Origin: Acididesulfobacillus acetoxydans
GTDB lineage: Bacteria > Bacillota > Desulfitobacteriia > Desulfitobacteriales > Desulfitobacteriaceae
Length of the DNA stretch: 64,000 bases
Strand: one strand, 5' to 3'
NCBI RefSeq assembly: GCF_900016645.1
Contig: NZ_CDGJ01000027.1
Positions 16,154-23,864 of the stretch are shown here, piece by piece. A model generated the notes under the pieces. It made no database searches, had not been told where the DNA came from, and saw nothing but the letters and a program-made list of their open reading frames with translations. Numbering within the stretch: position 1 is the first letter of the stretch; every line of letters starts with the position of its first letter. A program made the translations under genes and the position numbers.

Positions 16154-18609
16154 ATACGCTGCGGCTGGTGCTGGCGAACTTACGCAAAGCCGCGGTGGCG
16201 GAGGAAAGACAAGGGTATACCAACACGGGCGCCCTGGGCGGATTCAGTGTCTTCCTCAACGGTATACTCCCCCGGCTGGAACAGCTTGTGCCCGGACGGA
16301 ACCTGACTCTGATGAGGCAGATCGCCTTGCGTTATGCGCATATGAGTCCGCTGAAGAGGCGGGAGGCTTTTCCCGCCCTTCTGGCGGAGATAGACGGACT
16401 GACGGAGGAGGCGGGAGAGCAGCGGCCGGCGGGAGAGGAGCGGAGTGTGAGCGGAGAGGAGCGGCTCACGGCGGAGAAGCGGAGTGTGAGCGGAGAGGAG
16501 CAGCCGGCGGCGGCCGGCGGGCCGGGCGTTTGCGGCCGGCCCAGTGCACTCAGCCCCGGAGGACATGGGAAAGGGGCCGGAATTTCCGGCTTCCCGGAAA
16601 AGGTCAAAGACTCGTCTTTGCAGTTCCTTAAGGGGGTTGGGCCGGAGCGGATGAAGCAATTGCAAGGCCTGGGTCTGGAAACGGCCCGGGACTTACTGCT
16701 TTATTTCCCCAGGCGCTACGAGGATCGCCGTCTCAGGAGTTTTGAAGAGTTGCGGGACGGGGAGACGGCGAGCGTTTACGGAACGGTGGTCTACGGGCAG
16801 GTTTCTCCCGGAAGAATCAAGGTAATCAAACTGGGGATTGAGCAGGGGAGGCACGTTATCCAGGCCGTGTGGTTTAACCGGACTTATGTCCTCAGGCAGT
16901 ATCCGGTCGGGACCCGGGTGGTGGTTACGGGCAAGATTCAATGTCAGAGGCATCTTTGTGAAATTCTGGCCGCAGACATTGAAAGTGCGGACGGGGAAGG
17001 AAGCGCCCGGGATGAGATCGTCCCGGTGTACTCGGAAACAGCCCGCCTGTCTTCCAAAACGTTGCGGGGAATTGTCCGCCAGGTCGTCGACCGGACGGAG
17101 GGTTTGTTTCCCGAGTTTTTGGGGGCGGGGGCCGGCGAGAAGTGGATGGAGCGCGCGCAGGCTTATCGCGAGATTCATTTTCCCCGGTCCGCGGAGAGCC
17201 TGGCCTTGGCCAGGACACGCCTGGTTTGGGAGGAGGTTCTCTTCCTGCAGTTAGCGGTTGCTCTCCTGCGCCGGGGGCCGGCGGACGCGGCGAGCCCAGC
17301 CTTGAACAGGGATACCGGGATGGTGGCCGGATTGCTGGCGGGCTTGCCTTTCGGTTTGACCAAAGCGCAGGAGCGGGTGATCGGGGAGATTCTGCGCGAC
17401 ATGGCTGGGACGAAGGGGATGGCTCGCTTAGTTCAGGGTGATGTGGGTTCGGGCAAGACCGTGGTGGCCATGGCGGCTCTGCTGCGGGCTGTGGAATCAG
17501 GCTATCAGGGGGCGATGATGGCTCCGACGGAAATTTTGGCTGAACAGCATTATCAGTCCTTGGAAAAGTCCCTTACTCCTTTAGGTGTGAAAATTGCCCT
17601 TCTGCTGGGCAGCCAGAGCCGTTCGCTGCGTGACGAGACTTTGAGGCGGCTCGCGCTGGGCCAGGTTCAGGTCGTCGTCGGGACCCATGCTTTGATCCAG
17701 GAAAGTGTGAGCTTCCGGCGTCTGGGCTTGGCGGTTACCGATGAGCAGCACCGCTTCGGCGTGCGCCAACGCTCTTTGCTGCGAGGAAAAGGGGAAAGTC
17801 CGCACGTCCTTGTCCTAACGGCGACCCCGATTCCGCGAACTTTGGCTTTGACGCTCTACGGAGACCTGCAGCTTTCCGTGATTGATGAAATGCCCGCGGG
17901 ACGGAAACCGGTTCTGACGCGCCGGCTGAGTGAACGGGGCCGGCCGAGCCTGGAAAAGTTTATGGAAGAACAGATGAGCCGGGGGCGGCAAATTTACGTC
18001 GTCTGCCCACTGGTGCAGGGCTCCGAGATGTCGGATTTGGTATCGGCTGAAGAGAGGGCGGAGGCCTTGCAAAGGCGTTTTCCCCAGCAGCGGATCGCCC
18101 TCCTGCACGGCCGCATGAAAGGCGGGGAAAAGGAAGCCGTAATGCATGAGTTTCAACGGGGCGGGATTCACATCCTGGTGGCAACCACTGTGGTGGAAGT
18201 CGGGGTAAATGTTCCGAACGCGTCCGTGATGGTGATCGAAGGGGCGGAACGGTTCGGATTGGCCCAGTTGCACCAATTGCGCGGACGGGTCGGACGGGGA
18301 AGCGAGCAGTCCTACTGCATTCTGATGTCGGAGGCTAAATCAAGCCGCCGCTTGGAGGTGCTGTGCCGGACCCAGGACGGCTTTAAAATCGCGGAAGAGG
18401 ATCTGCGCCTGCGCGGGCCGGGGGAACTCATGGGTACCCGGCAGCACGGACTTCCGGAGCTGCGCCTGACAGACCTGTCTCGGGACGGACTCCTGGTCGA
18501 ACAAGCCCATCTCTTTGCTCAGAAGGTTTTGGCGGAGCCGGACAGGTATCAAGCCGTGTTGGAGGCGGTATCCGGCCTTTATGATTCCGGTAAAACGGGA
18601 ATCCACTAA
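16150..18609 (+). CDS. recG: ATP-dependent DNA helicase RecG with long N-terminal extension
   Basis: Branch-migrating helicase for stalled forks. The classic RecG body starts near residue 155 (LQFLKGVGPERMKQLQGLG), followed by the wedge/OB domain and helicase motifs: QGDVGSGKTVVA (Walker A), DEQHRFGVRQR (DExH type), LTATPIPRTLAL, ATTVVEVGVNVPNA and HQLRGRVGRG. At 819 residues it exceeds the usual ~680-700. The extra N-terminus has ~85 residues of conserved-looking helix, then a Glu/Ser-rich linker with a 13-residue duplication (RSVSGEE twice; DNA copies at 16439-16462 and 16478-16501). Confidence 0.95.
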   Translation: MNTLRLVLANLRKAAVAEERQGYTNTGALGGFSVFLNGILPRLEQLVPGRNLTLMRQIALRYAHMSPLKRREAFPALLAEIDGLTEEAGEQRPAGEERSVSGEERLTAEKRSVSGEEQPAAAGGPGVCGRPSALSPGGHGKGAGISGFPEKVKDSSLQFLKGVGPERMKQLQGLGLETARDLLLYFPRRYEDRRLRSFEELRDGETASVYGTVVYGQVSPGRIKVIKLGIEQGRHVIQAVWFNRTYVLRQYPVGTRVVVTGKIQCQRHLCEILAADIESADGEGSARDEIVPVYSETARLSSKTLRGIVRQVVDRTEGLFPEFLGAGAGEKWMERAQAYREIHFPRSAESLALARTRLVWEEVLFLQLAVALLRRGPADAASPALNRDTGMVAGLLAGLPFGLTKAQERVIGEILRDMAGTKGMARLVQGDVGSGKTVVAMAALLRAVESGYQGAMMAPTEILAEQHYQSLEKSLTPLGVKIALLLGSQSRSLRDETLRRLALGQVQVVVGTHALIQESVSFRRLGLAVTDEQHRFGVRQRSLLRGKGESPHVLVLTATPIPRTLALTLYGDLQLSVIDEMPAGRKPVLTRRLSERGRPSLEKFMEEQMSRGRQIYVVCPLVQGSEMSDLVSAEERAEALQRRFPQQRIALLHGRMKGGEKEAVMHEFQRGGIHILVATTVVEVGVNVPNASVMVIEGAERFGLAQLHQLRGRVGRGSEQSYCILMSEAKSSRRLEVLCRTQDGFKIAEEDLRLRGPGELMGTRQHGLPELRLTDLSRDGLLVEQAHLFAQKVLAEPDRYQAVLEAVSGLYDSGKTGIH

Positions 18610-18752
18610 CGCGGCTTTTTTTGCACGATTTTGCCAGGTATGTTTTTGCCTGTGGGGCGAATAATAGTGATGGAAGCCGTGAAAAAAGGAAAAAATATTG
18701 GCGGCAGCGAAGCAGGTCTGCCGCTCCAACAACAGACAGAGGAGGTGCGCGC

Positions 18753-18881
18753 ATGGCTGACCAAGGGAAGAACGAGATTCGGCTGACTCCCGAAATGGAA
18801 CAGTTCAAGTACGAGGTGGCTCAAGAAATTGGCATAGCCAATCGCAAACACAAGCGCTTCCCCAACACCGCCAATAAATAA
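18753..18881 (+). CDS. Very short alpha/beta-type SASP-like spore protein
   Basis: 42 residues starting MADQGKNEIRLTPEMEQ. It contains FKYEVAQEIGI, which matches the first conserved half of alpha/beta small acid-soluble spore proteins, including the GPR protease site (E followed by a small hydrophobic and Ala). The second DNA-binding half is absent. ATG at 18753 follows GGAGGTG. It lies tail to tail with gpr, the protease that degrades SASPs at germination. A weak sigma-G-like pair (GTATGT at 18638, GAATAATA at 18659) lies ~90 bases upstream, with short spacing. Could be a minimal SASP or a remnant. Confidence 0.72.
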   Translation: MADQGKNEIRLTPEMEQFKYEVAQEIGIANRKHKRFPNTANK

Positions 18882-18910
18882 GGTTATAGTAAGGATGAGA
18901 TGACAGTCAG

Positions 18911-18940
18911 AAAAGGAGCGGATCCGGCCGCTCCTTTTTT
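18911..18940. terminator. Bidirectional terminator between SASP gene and gpr
   Basis: GGAGCGG and CCGCTCC form a 7-bp stem, with A-run upstream and T-run downstream (AAAA..TTTTTT), so it can end transcripts from both strands. It sits between the two convergent genes. Confidence 0.85.
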
Positions 18941-18979
18941 CTGGTGGTGCGCCAACCGCCGGATGAGCGGTCGCTTCAC

Positions 18980-19966
18980 CTACTGCAAGTAACGTTCATA
19001 GTCTTCCGGATTGATGCCCGGATGAAGGCTGAGGCCGAGTGCTCCGGCTATAATCCTGGCGGTGACGTCAATCAAGGAGTCTATTTCTTTGGGAGTGACC
19101 ATGAGTGTCCCTTTATAAGGAGAGAGGACTTTTTCCATGATGTTTTGCATGAATTGCGGATTGAGGCCTTTGTAGATTTTGTAGAGGGTGGGGCTGGTCT
19201 TCAACTCATCCAGCAAGACGTCAAGCGTGTTGCCGGAAATGACCGCGGCGTTAACGACGGTGGGCAGGCCGATGGCTAAGACTTTACAGCCGATGTTTTC
19301 TTCGTTGATTCCGGCGCGGTGGTTGCCGACCCCAGAGCCCGGGTGGATTCCCGTATCGGCCAGTTGGATGCTGGTCCCGATGCGCTCTAAGGATCCGGCG
19401 GCCAAGGCATCGACGGCAATGACCAAGTCCGGTTTGACGTGTTCGACAATTCCCCGGATGATTTCGGCCGTTTCGATTCCGGTGAGGCCGAGGACTCCGG
19501 GGGCTATGGCACTGACCTCGCGGAGCTTCCCCTTCAATTCGTTCGGCGACTGTTTGAACAGGTGGCGGGTTACCAGGCTTTTGTTGATGACTTTGGGTCC
19601 CAGGGCGTCAGGCGTGGCATTCCAGTTGCCCAGGCCGACGAGGAGAACCCCGGCATCCTCCCCGATCCCCATCAGTTCCGTTAATTTACCGGCCAGGACT
19701 TGGGTGATTTCGCGCTGGGTGTCGCGGTCATTGTCGCGAATTTGCGGGGCCTCCATCGTGACGTAACGCCCTTTGGGTTTGTTCATTTCCTTAACACCCT
19801 CGTCAGTCTCAATGGTGATGGTCGTCACGTTACAGTGTTCATAGCGCTCCTCATCCATCCGCACGCCGGGAACTTCGGTTCCCGTTTCCCCCCGGAGAAT
19901 TTCGTGGGCTTCGAGCGCCAAATCCAAGTTGACAGTCAGATGTCGGTATAATTCGCTTTTTTTCAT
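18980..19966 (-). CDS. gpr: Germination protease GPR (peptidase A25)
   Basis: Aspartic-type protease that cleaves SASPs at germination. 328 residues with the usual short propeptide. Conserved stretches: RYVTMEAPQIRDND, VLLVGLGNWNATPDALGP, APGVLGLTGIETAEII, VIAVDALAAGSLERIGTSIQL, and PGSGVGNHRAGINEENIG. The start has an AGGAGGATCC ribosome site on the minus strand. Its presence shows a spore-former. Bacillus gpr is sigma-F/G controlled; no convincing promoter of that type was identified by eye here. Confidence 0.95.
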   Translation of the reverse strand: MKKSELYRHLTVNLDLALEAHEILRGETGTEVPGVRMDEERYEHCNVTTITIETDEGVKEMNKPKGRYVTMEAPQIRDNDRDTQREITQVLAGKLTELMGIGEDAGVLLVGLGNWNATPDALGPKVINKSLVTRHLFKQSPNELKGKLREVSAIAPGVLGLTGIETAEIIRGIVEHVKPDLVIAVDALAAGSLERIGTSIQLADTGIHPGSGVGNHRAGINEENIGCKVLAIGLPTVVNAAVISGNTLDVLLDELKTSPTLYKIYKGLNPQFMQNIMEKVLSPYKGTLMVTPKEIDSLIDVTARIIAGALGLSLHPGINPEDYERYLQ

Positions 19967-20366
19967 GGGATCCTCCTCGTTTCGCTTCTTCGGGCAGGCT
20001 GATAGGTCGGGATCACCGGCTTGACTGGGATTAGAATTATCTGGAGTTGTTCAAGGGTTCGAGAGGGGAGCTATCGAGAAGAAGAATATCGGGAGGAAAA
20101 ATATCGGGAGCGGAGAATAGAAGAATCACGGGGTGAAGACGGGTGAGGCCCGAGCGCAAACTAAACCGGGTTGAGCACGGAGTTAGTATTGAATCCCGAG
20201 GCGAATTTTATCCACGGTTCGGTCTTTTGGCTGGGGGACGCTTTGTGCTATACTAAAATAGATAAAGTATAACATCGAGTCATGGCCGGTGTGAGAAAGA
20301 CGCTTGGGAGCCGGTGGAACGACAAAGGGGGCCTTCAGGCGGGAGAAAGGAACGGTTTTTGTTTCT
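19967..20366. other. Intergenic region between gpr and rsmD
   Basis: About 400 bases between the divergent genes gpr and rsmD without a supportable gene. It holds a short imprecise repeat (AATATCGGGAG at about 20086 and again at about 20101) and, near its right end, a sigma-A-like promoter for rsmD listed separately. Nothing else stands out. Confidence 0.5.
20227..20254 (+). promoter_or_regulatory. Putative sigma-A promoter of rsmD
   Basis: TTGGCT at 20227-20232 and TATACT at 20249-20254 with a 16-base spacer, about 110 bases before the rsmD start. Confidence 0.5.
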
Positions 20367-20927
20367 ATGCGGATCATAGCGGGCGAGTTACGGGGAAGAC
20401 GGCTGAGAGCGGTTGAAGGGCGTCAGACCAGACCGACCGCCTCCAAGGTCAAAGGGGCTGTTTTTAATGTTCTTCGGGACAAGCTGGAGGGAGCTTTCGT
20501 GCTTGACCTTTTTGCCGGTACCGGAAGCCTGGCCTTAGAGGCGCTTTCCCGGGGAGCAAAAGAGGCGGTTCTGGTGGAGAACGGCCGGGCAGCCGCCCGG
20601 GTGATCGGGGCCAACATTCGCTTGGCCGGTATGCAAGAGAGGGTCCGCTTATGGTGCATGGATGCCTTCGTTTATTTGAGAGAGCACAAGGACCCGGTGT
20701 TTGATTTAATTTTTCTTGACCCTCCCTACAGGCTGGGACTGGTGGACAGGGCTCTGGCGGAGTTGAGTGAGCCGTGCCGCTTGCATCCGGGCGGGGTTAT
20801 TGTGGCCGAGACGGCGAAGGATGAGTCCATCTTGGTTCCGAAACGGTTTGAAACGAGAAAGACAGCGTCATACGGGGATACGGTGGTCCGGTATTTGCAA
20901 TGCACGGACGTCGAGCCGGGCCGATAG
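20367..20927 (+). CDS. rsmD: 16S rRNA (guanine966-N2)-methyltransferase RsmD
   Basis: Methylates G966 of 16S rRNA. The family N-terminus MRIIAGELRGRRL begins at ATG 20367. RPTASKVKGAVFNVL, the SAM loop VLDLFAGTGSLALEALSRGA and the N6/N2-methyltransferase motif FLDPPY follow. 186 residues, normal length. The ribosome site AAAGGAA is somewhat far (~11 bases). In related genomes coaD usually follows rsmD; here the next gene is a coiled-coil protein instead. Confidence 0.93.
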   Translation: MRIIAGELRGRRLRAVEGRQTRPTASKVKGAVFNVLRDKLEGAFVLDLFAGTGSLALEALSRGAKEAVLVENGRAAARVIGANIRLAGMQERVRLWCMDAFVYLREHKDPVFDLIFLDPPYRLGLVDRALAELSEPCRLHPGGVIVAETAKDESILVPKRFETRKTASYGDTVVRYLQCTDVEPGR

Positions 20928-21006
20928 CGTTCCGCAGTATGTGCCGACGGCAAGTGTGCCCGCTCAGGCGACAGAATTTGGCTTCCATACAGACGAGAAG
21001 GAGAGG

Positions 21007-21546
21007 ATGGGTTTGGATAACGATGTTCTGGCGATGATCGAAGAACTTGAGGAAATCGTGGATCGTGGAACAAAAATCCCTATGACGGGTAAGGTCTTGG
21101 TGGATGACACAGGGGTCTTTGACATTTTGGACCGCATCCGTGCCGCTCTGCCCGAGGAGATTCAGGATGCCAAATGGATCCTGAGCGAAAGGCAAAGGAT
21201 TATTAACGAAGCCGAGACCGAAGCTCAGAAGATCGTGGAGCGGGGCAAGAGTTATGCGGAGAAGATGGCGGGGGAAGACGAAATTGCCAAACAGGCCGAA
21301 GCTTATGCCGAAGACATCGTCAAGAAGGCTCAGGCTTATGCCCGGGAGGTCAAGGCCGGGGCGGCCCAATATGCGGATGAACTGCTGGGGCACGTGGACG
21401 CACGGCTGCAGGACAGTTTGCAATCCTTGAGGCACAACCGCGAGGAACTGAGAACGATGGCTAAGAGAGAGGAGCAGGAGAAGAAGCAGGAGAAGAAACC
21501 GGATAACGAGAAAAAACCGGATAAAGAGAAAAAAGCCGAGGCCTGA
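21007..21546 (+). CDS. Conserved coiled-coil protein (ATPase E-subunit-like)
   Basis: 179 residues. The N-terminus LDNDVLAMIEELEEIVDRGTKIPMTGK is followed by an Ala/Glu-rich heptad region (~60-150) and a very charged tail with repeated EKK(P/Q)D(N/K) units. Proteins of this type lie between rsmD/coaD and ylbJ in Clostridia and are sometimes annotated as ATPase because of similarity to V-type subunit E helices. No nucleotide motif or membrane segment is visible, so no function is assigned. The N-terminus recalls DivIVA-like or SepF-neighbour cytoskeletal helpers only loosely. Confidence 0.8.
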   Translation: MGLDNDVLAMIEELEEIVDRGTKIPMTGKVLVDDTGVFDILDRIRAALPEEIQDAKWILSERQRIINEAETEAQKIVERGKSYAEKMAGEDEIAKQAEAYAEDIVKKAQAYAREVKAGAAQYADELLGHVDARLQDSLQSLRHNREELRTMAKREEQEKKQEKKPDNEKKPDKEKKAEA

Positions 21547-21601
21547 GGATCGGTCTTCGGATTCGATAGGCGCAAGCGATCGCTGTCAGGGGAAAAATCA
21601 T

Positions 21602-22762
21602 TTAACTTGAGCGGGACAATACCCTGCGCAAGAAGGCCAGGAGAAACAGGAGAGCTATGCTGCCCAGGAAGAAGCGGGCGCTCAGAGCCAAAGATCCGAG
21701 CCAGATGTCGGTTCCTGCCGGAACGGACCAGGCAGGGCCGGAAACCGGGACCGGAGTCAGGCGAAGAAAAACCTGACTGAGGATGAGGGCTAAAAAAGCG
21801 TGGAGGAAGCGTGCCAAGGCAAAAGGGAAAAGCCTTAAATCCGTGGCGGAGATGAAACCTGCCACCTGGGCGAAAACCGAAAGCCCGCTCCAACCCATGA
21901 TCAGGGCGAGGCCCGCCACTTGGGTGCCGAGTTGGGAAGAGGCTTTGACCATCCCCTGACAGCCGAGGGTCATTTCCAAAAGGCCGTCCAGGAGGGACTT
22001 AAGTGCCGGCAAAGGCAGGAAGTATTGTCCCAAAGGATGAAGCAGAACTGCCAGGTATAGGGTGATTTTCCACAGGGTCAAAAGGCGGACGAGAACGGCG
22101 AAAAAAGCAATGTAACCGCCGACCGCCAAAACGGTAGTCACGCTCTGTTGAACAGCCTGCCCCAGAATGCGGCCGAGGGGGCGATCATCTTTTGCTCTGA
22201 AGGCCAGCAGAGCTTGCCAGGCTTTACGGAGGGAAGGACGGCCCGTCTCTTTCGCCGGGGGGTAGGGACCGTAAAAACGAAAAAGTATGCCGACGGCGAG
22301 ATTGCTGAGGTAGACGGACCCGGCCAAGAGCGGGCCCAGTCCGGGTCGCCCCAGGAGCCCGGCGGCCACAGCCCCGAAAATGAAGCCGGGGCTGGGGTTA
22401 TTGGTGAAAGAAAGGAGCCGTTCGCCTTCCGCTCGCGTAATTTCTCCCTCCTGCCGCAGTTTGGCGGTTAGGACCGCACCCATGGGAAAACCGGATGAAT
22501 ACCCCATGGCCACCACGAAAGCCGCCTTTCCGGGGAGGCGAAAGAGCGGACGCATCAAAGGTTCCAGGAGGACGCCCAGAAAATGGACCAGACCGGTCCC
22601 CGCGAAAAGGTCGGAGAGAATGAAAAAGGGGAGCAGGGCGGGAAGAACATAACGGCCCCAAAGCTCAATGCCGCCGGCAGCCGCGGAAAGAACTTCCTGA
22701 GGATACATGAACATAGCCACGGCGAGAATAAGAATGAAGAGAGGACGTATGGCTTTAGACAT
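21602..22762 (-). CDS. ylbJ: Sporulation integral membrane protein YlbJ
   Basis: Polytopic membrane protein of ~386 residues. Family features: GLVHFLGVLLEPLMRPLFRLPG, VVAMGYSSGFPMGAVLTAKLR, SFTNNPSPGFIFGAVAAGLLG (nucleoside-recognition/Gate domain type) and a second similar half. YlbJ is made under sigma-E and needed for spore cortex formation in Bacillus. ATG at 22762 is chosen after GGACGGTG; a TTG seven codons upstream is possible. Divergent from the patatin gene, as ylbJ and ylbK are neighbours in Bacillus. Confidence 0.9.
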   Translation of the reverse strand: MSKAIRPLFILILAVAMFMYPQEVLSAAAGGIELWGRYVLPALLPFFILSDLFAGTGLVHFLGVLLEPLMRPLFRLPGKAAFVVAMGYSSGFPMGAVLTAKLRQEGEITRAEGERLLSFTNNPSPGFIFGAVAAGLLGRPGLGPLLAGSVYLSNLAVGILFRFYGPYPPAKETGRPSLRKAWQALLAFRAKDDRPLGRILGQAVQQSVTTVLAVGGYIAFFAVLVRLLTLWKITLYLAVLLHPLGQYFLPLPALKSLLDGLLEMTLGCQGMVKASSQLGTQVAGLALIMGWSGLSVFAQVAGFISATDLRLFPFALARFLHAFLALILSQVFLRLTPVPVSGPAWSVPAGTDIWLGSLALSARFFLGSIALLFLLAFLRRVLSRSS

Positions 22763-22887
22763 CGAATCACCGTCCAAGTTCAAAGGTGCGGGCTGAAGGT
22801 TGTAAGAGCAGAGTCTTGTTTCTTTCGGTCTTTAGAGTATATGGGGGGAGGGTTGTCTTCTAGAAGTATTTTGTTTAGGAGGGGAGA

Positions 22888-23649
22888 ATGGGCAAGAAGG
22901 GTCTGGTTCTGGGAGCAGGCGGAGCGAGAGGATTTGCGCATCTGGGAGTCCTTCAGGTTCTCAGAGAGGAAAACATTCGGCCGGATCTGGTCGTGGGTTG
23001 CAGTGCCGGGGCTATTTTCGGGGCAATCTGGGCGACGGGTCTTGACCTGGAGCGCGTGGAGAGGCTTCTCATCTATCCCGGTTTTACCAAACGTTTGTTT
23101 GACGTTTCCGTGCCGCGGGAAGGCCTGTTCAAGGGCGACCGAGTCTTGGAGGTCATGCGCCTGCTGACCCGGGATGCGACCTTCGAGGATTTGGAAGTCC
23201 CTTTGGCGGTTGTGGCGACGGATTTAGAAACCGGGGATCTGGTGGTCTTCCGGGAAGGAAGCGTTGCTCAGGCGGTCAGGGCCAGCATCTCCATCCCGGG
23301 GGTTTTTCGGCCCTATCGCTATCAGGACCGCCTTCTCGTCGACGGTGCCGTGAAGAATCGCCTGCCGGTCCACGTGGCGCGGGAGATGGGAGCGGAAAAG
23401 GTCTTGGCCGTGGACGTGAAAAAAGGCCTGAACGGCAAAATAGGCGGGACGCTGGACGTCTTGATGCAGTCGGTGGAAATCCTGCAGGAGGAGGTTTTCC
23501 GCAGCCACTGCCTTGATGCGGATCTCTTGCTCCAGCCTGAGGTGGGACATATTGGCAGTCTTCAATTTGACGCCGCTGCCGAGACGATCGACATCGGGCG
23601 GGAGGCGGCCCTGGCACAATGTTCTGAAATAAGAAGGCTGATGGAGTAA
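22888..23649 (+). CDS. Patatin-like phospholipase (YlbK-like)
   Basis: Ser-Asp dyad lipid hydrolase. The oxyanion loop GAGGARGFAHLGVL, the nucleophile elbow GCSAGAIFGAIW (GxSxG) and the catalytic Asp in LLVDGAVKNRLPV are all present. 253 residues, cytosolic or peripheral, no signal peptide. Start follows GGAGGGG. Neighbour of ylbJ, matching Bacillus ylbJ-ylbK. Substrate unknown. Confidence 0.9.
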   Translation: MGKKGLVLGAGGARGFAHLGVLQVLREENIRPDLVVGCSAGAIFGAIWATGLDLERVERLLIYPGFTKRLFDVSVPREGLFKGDRVLEVMRLLTRDATFEDLEVPLAVVATDLETGDLVVFREGSVAQAVRASISIPGVFRPYRYQDRLLVDGAVKNRLPVHVAREMGAEKVLAVDVKKGLNGKIGGTLDVLMQSVEILQEEVFRSHCLDADLLLQPEVGHIGSLQFDAAAETIDIGREAALAQCSEIRRLME

Positions 23650-23653
23650 GGAC

Positions 23654-23683
23654 TTGAAAAACGGAGAAAAACTGTGGTACACT
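23654..23683 (+). promoter_or_regulatory. Putative sigma-A promoter of the ackA leader
   Basis: TTGAAA at 23654-23659 and TACACT at 23678-23683 with an 18-base spacer, just after the patatin stop. Transcription would start near 23690 and give a leader of ~175 bases before ackA. Confidence 0.55.
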
Positions 23684-23689
23684 CACTAA

Positions 23690-23816
23690 GGCAGTCGCCG
23701 TAAAAGACGGGCGGATGCCCGTATGGGAGCAGCGCCAGCACTCGACGTTTGAACCGAGACCGGCGCTCGGCGCGGGTTTCGCATCCGGTGCAGGATCGCC
23801 CCCGGGGGTGTTTTTA
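23690..23816 (+). ncRNA. Structured 5' leader of ackA with terminator-like end
   Basis: Hairpin 1: ACGGGC-GGAT-GCCCGT (23707-23722). Hairpin 2: AGCGCC (23731-23736) with GGCGCT (23762-23767), containing an inner CTCG/CGAG pair. Alternative pairing: CGGATGC (23712-23718) with GCATCCG (23781-23787), 7 bp, which cannot coexist with hairpin 1. The leader ends with a GC-rich hairpin CGCCC-CCGG-GGGTG (23797-23810) followed by TTTTT, typical of an intrinsic terminator. It fits an attenuator or riboswitch controlling ackA. No known riboswitch class was recognised from the consensus bases. Folding was done by eye only. Confidence 0.5.
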
Positions 23817-23864
23817 CTGTTGCGGATGTAAGTTTTTAACTCTTTTGTAGGGGAGCTGAAGCAA

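Noticed and set aside
20041..20080. GGGTTCGAGAG resembling a tRNA T-loop
   Set aside because: No matching acceptor, D or anticodon stems surround it.
23690..23816. tRNA, 6S RNA or a known riboswitch upstream of ackA
   Set aside because: No cloverleaf or T-loop GGTTCGANNCC is present, and consensus bases of the known classes were not found. Left as an unknown leader.
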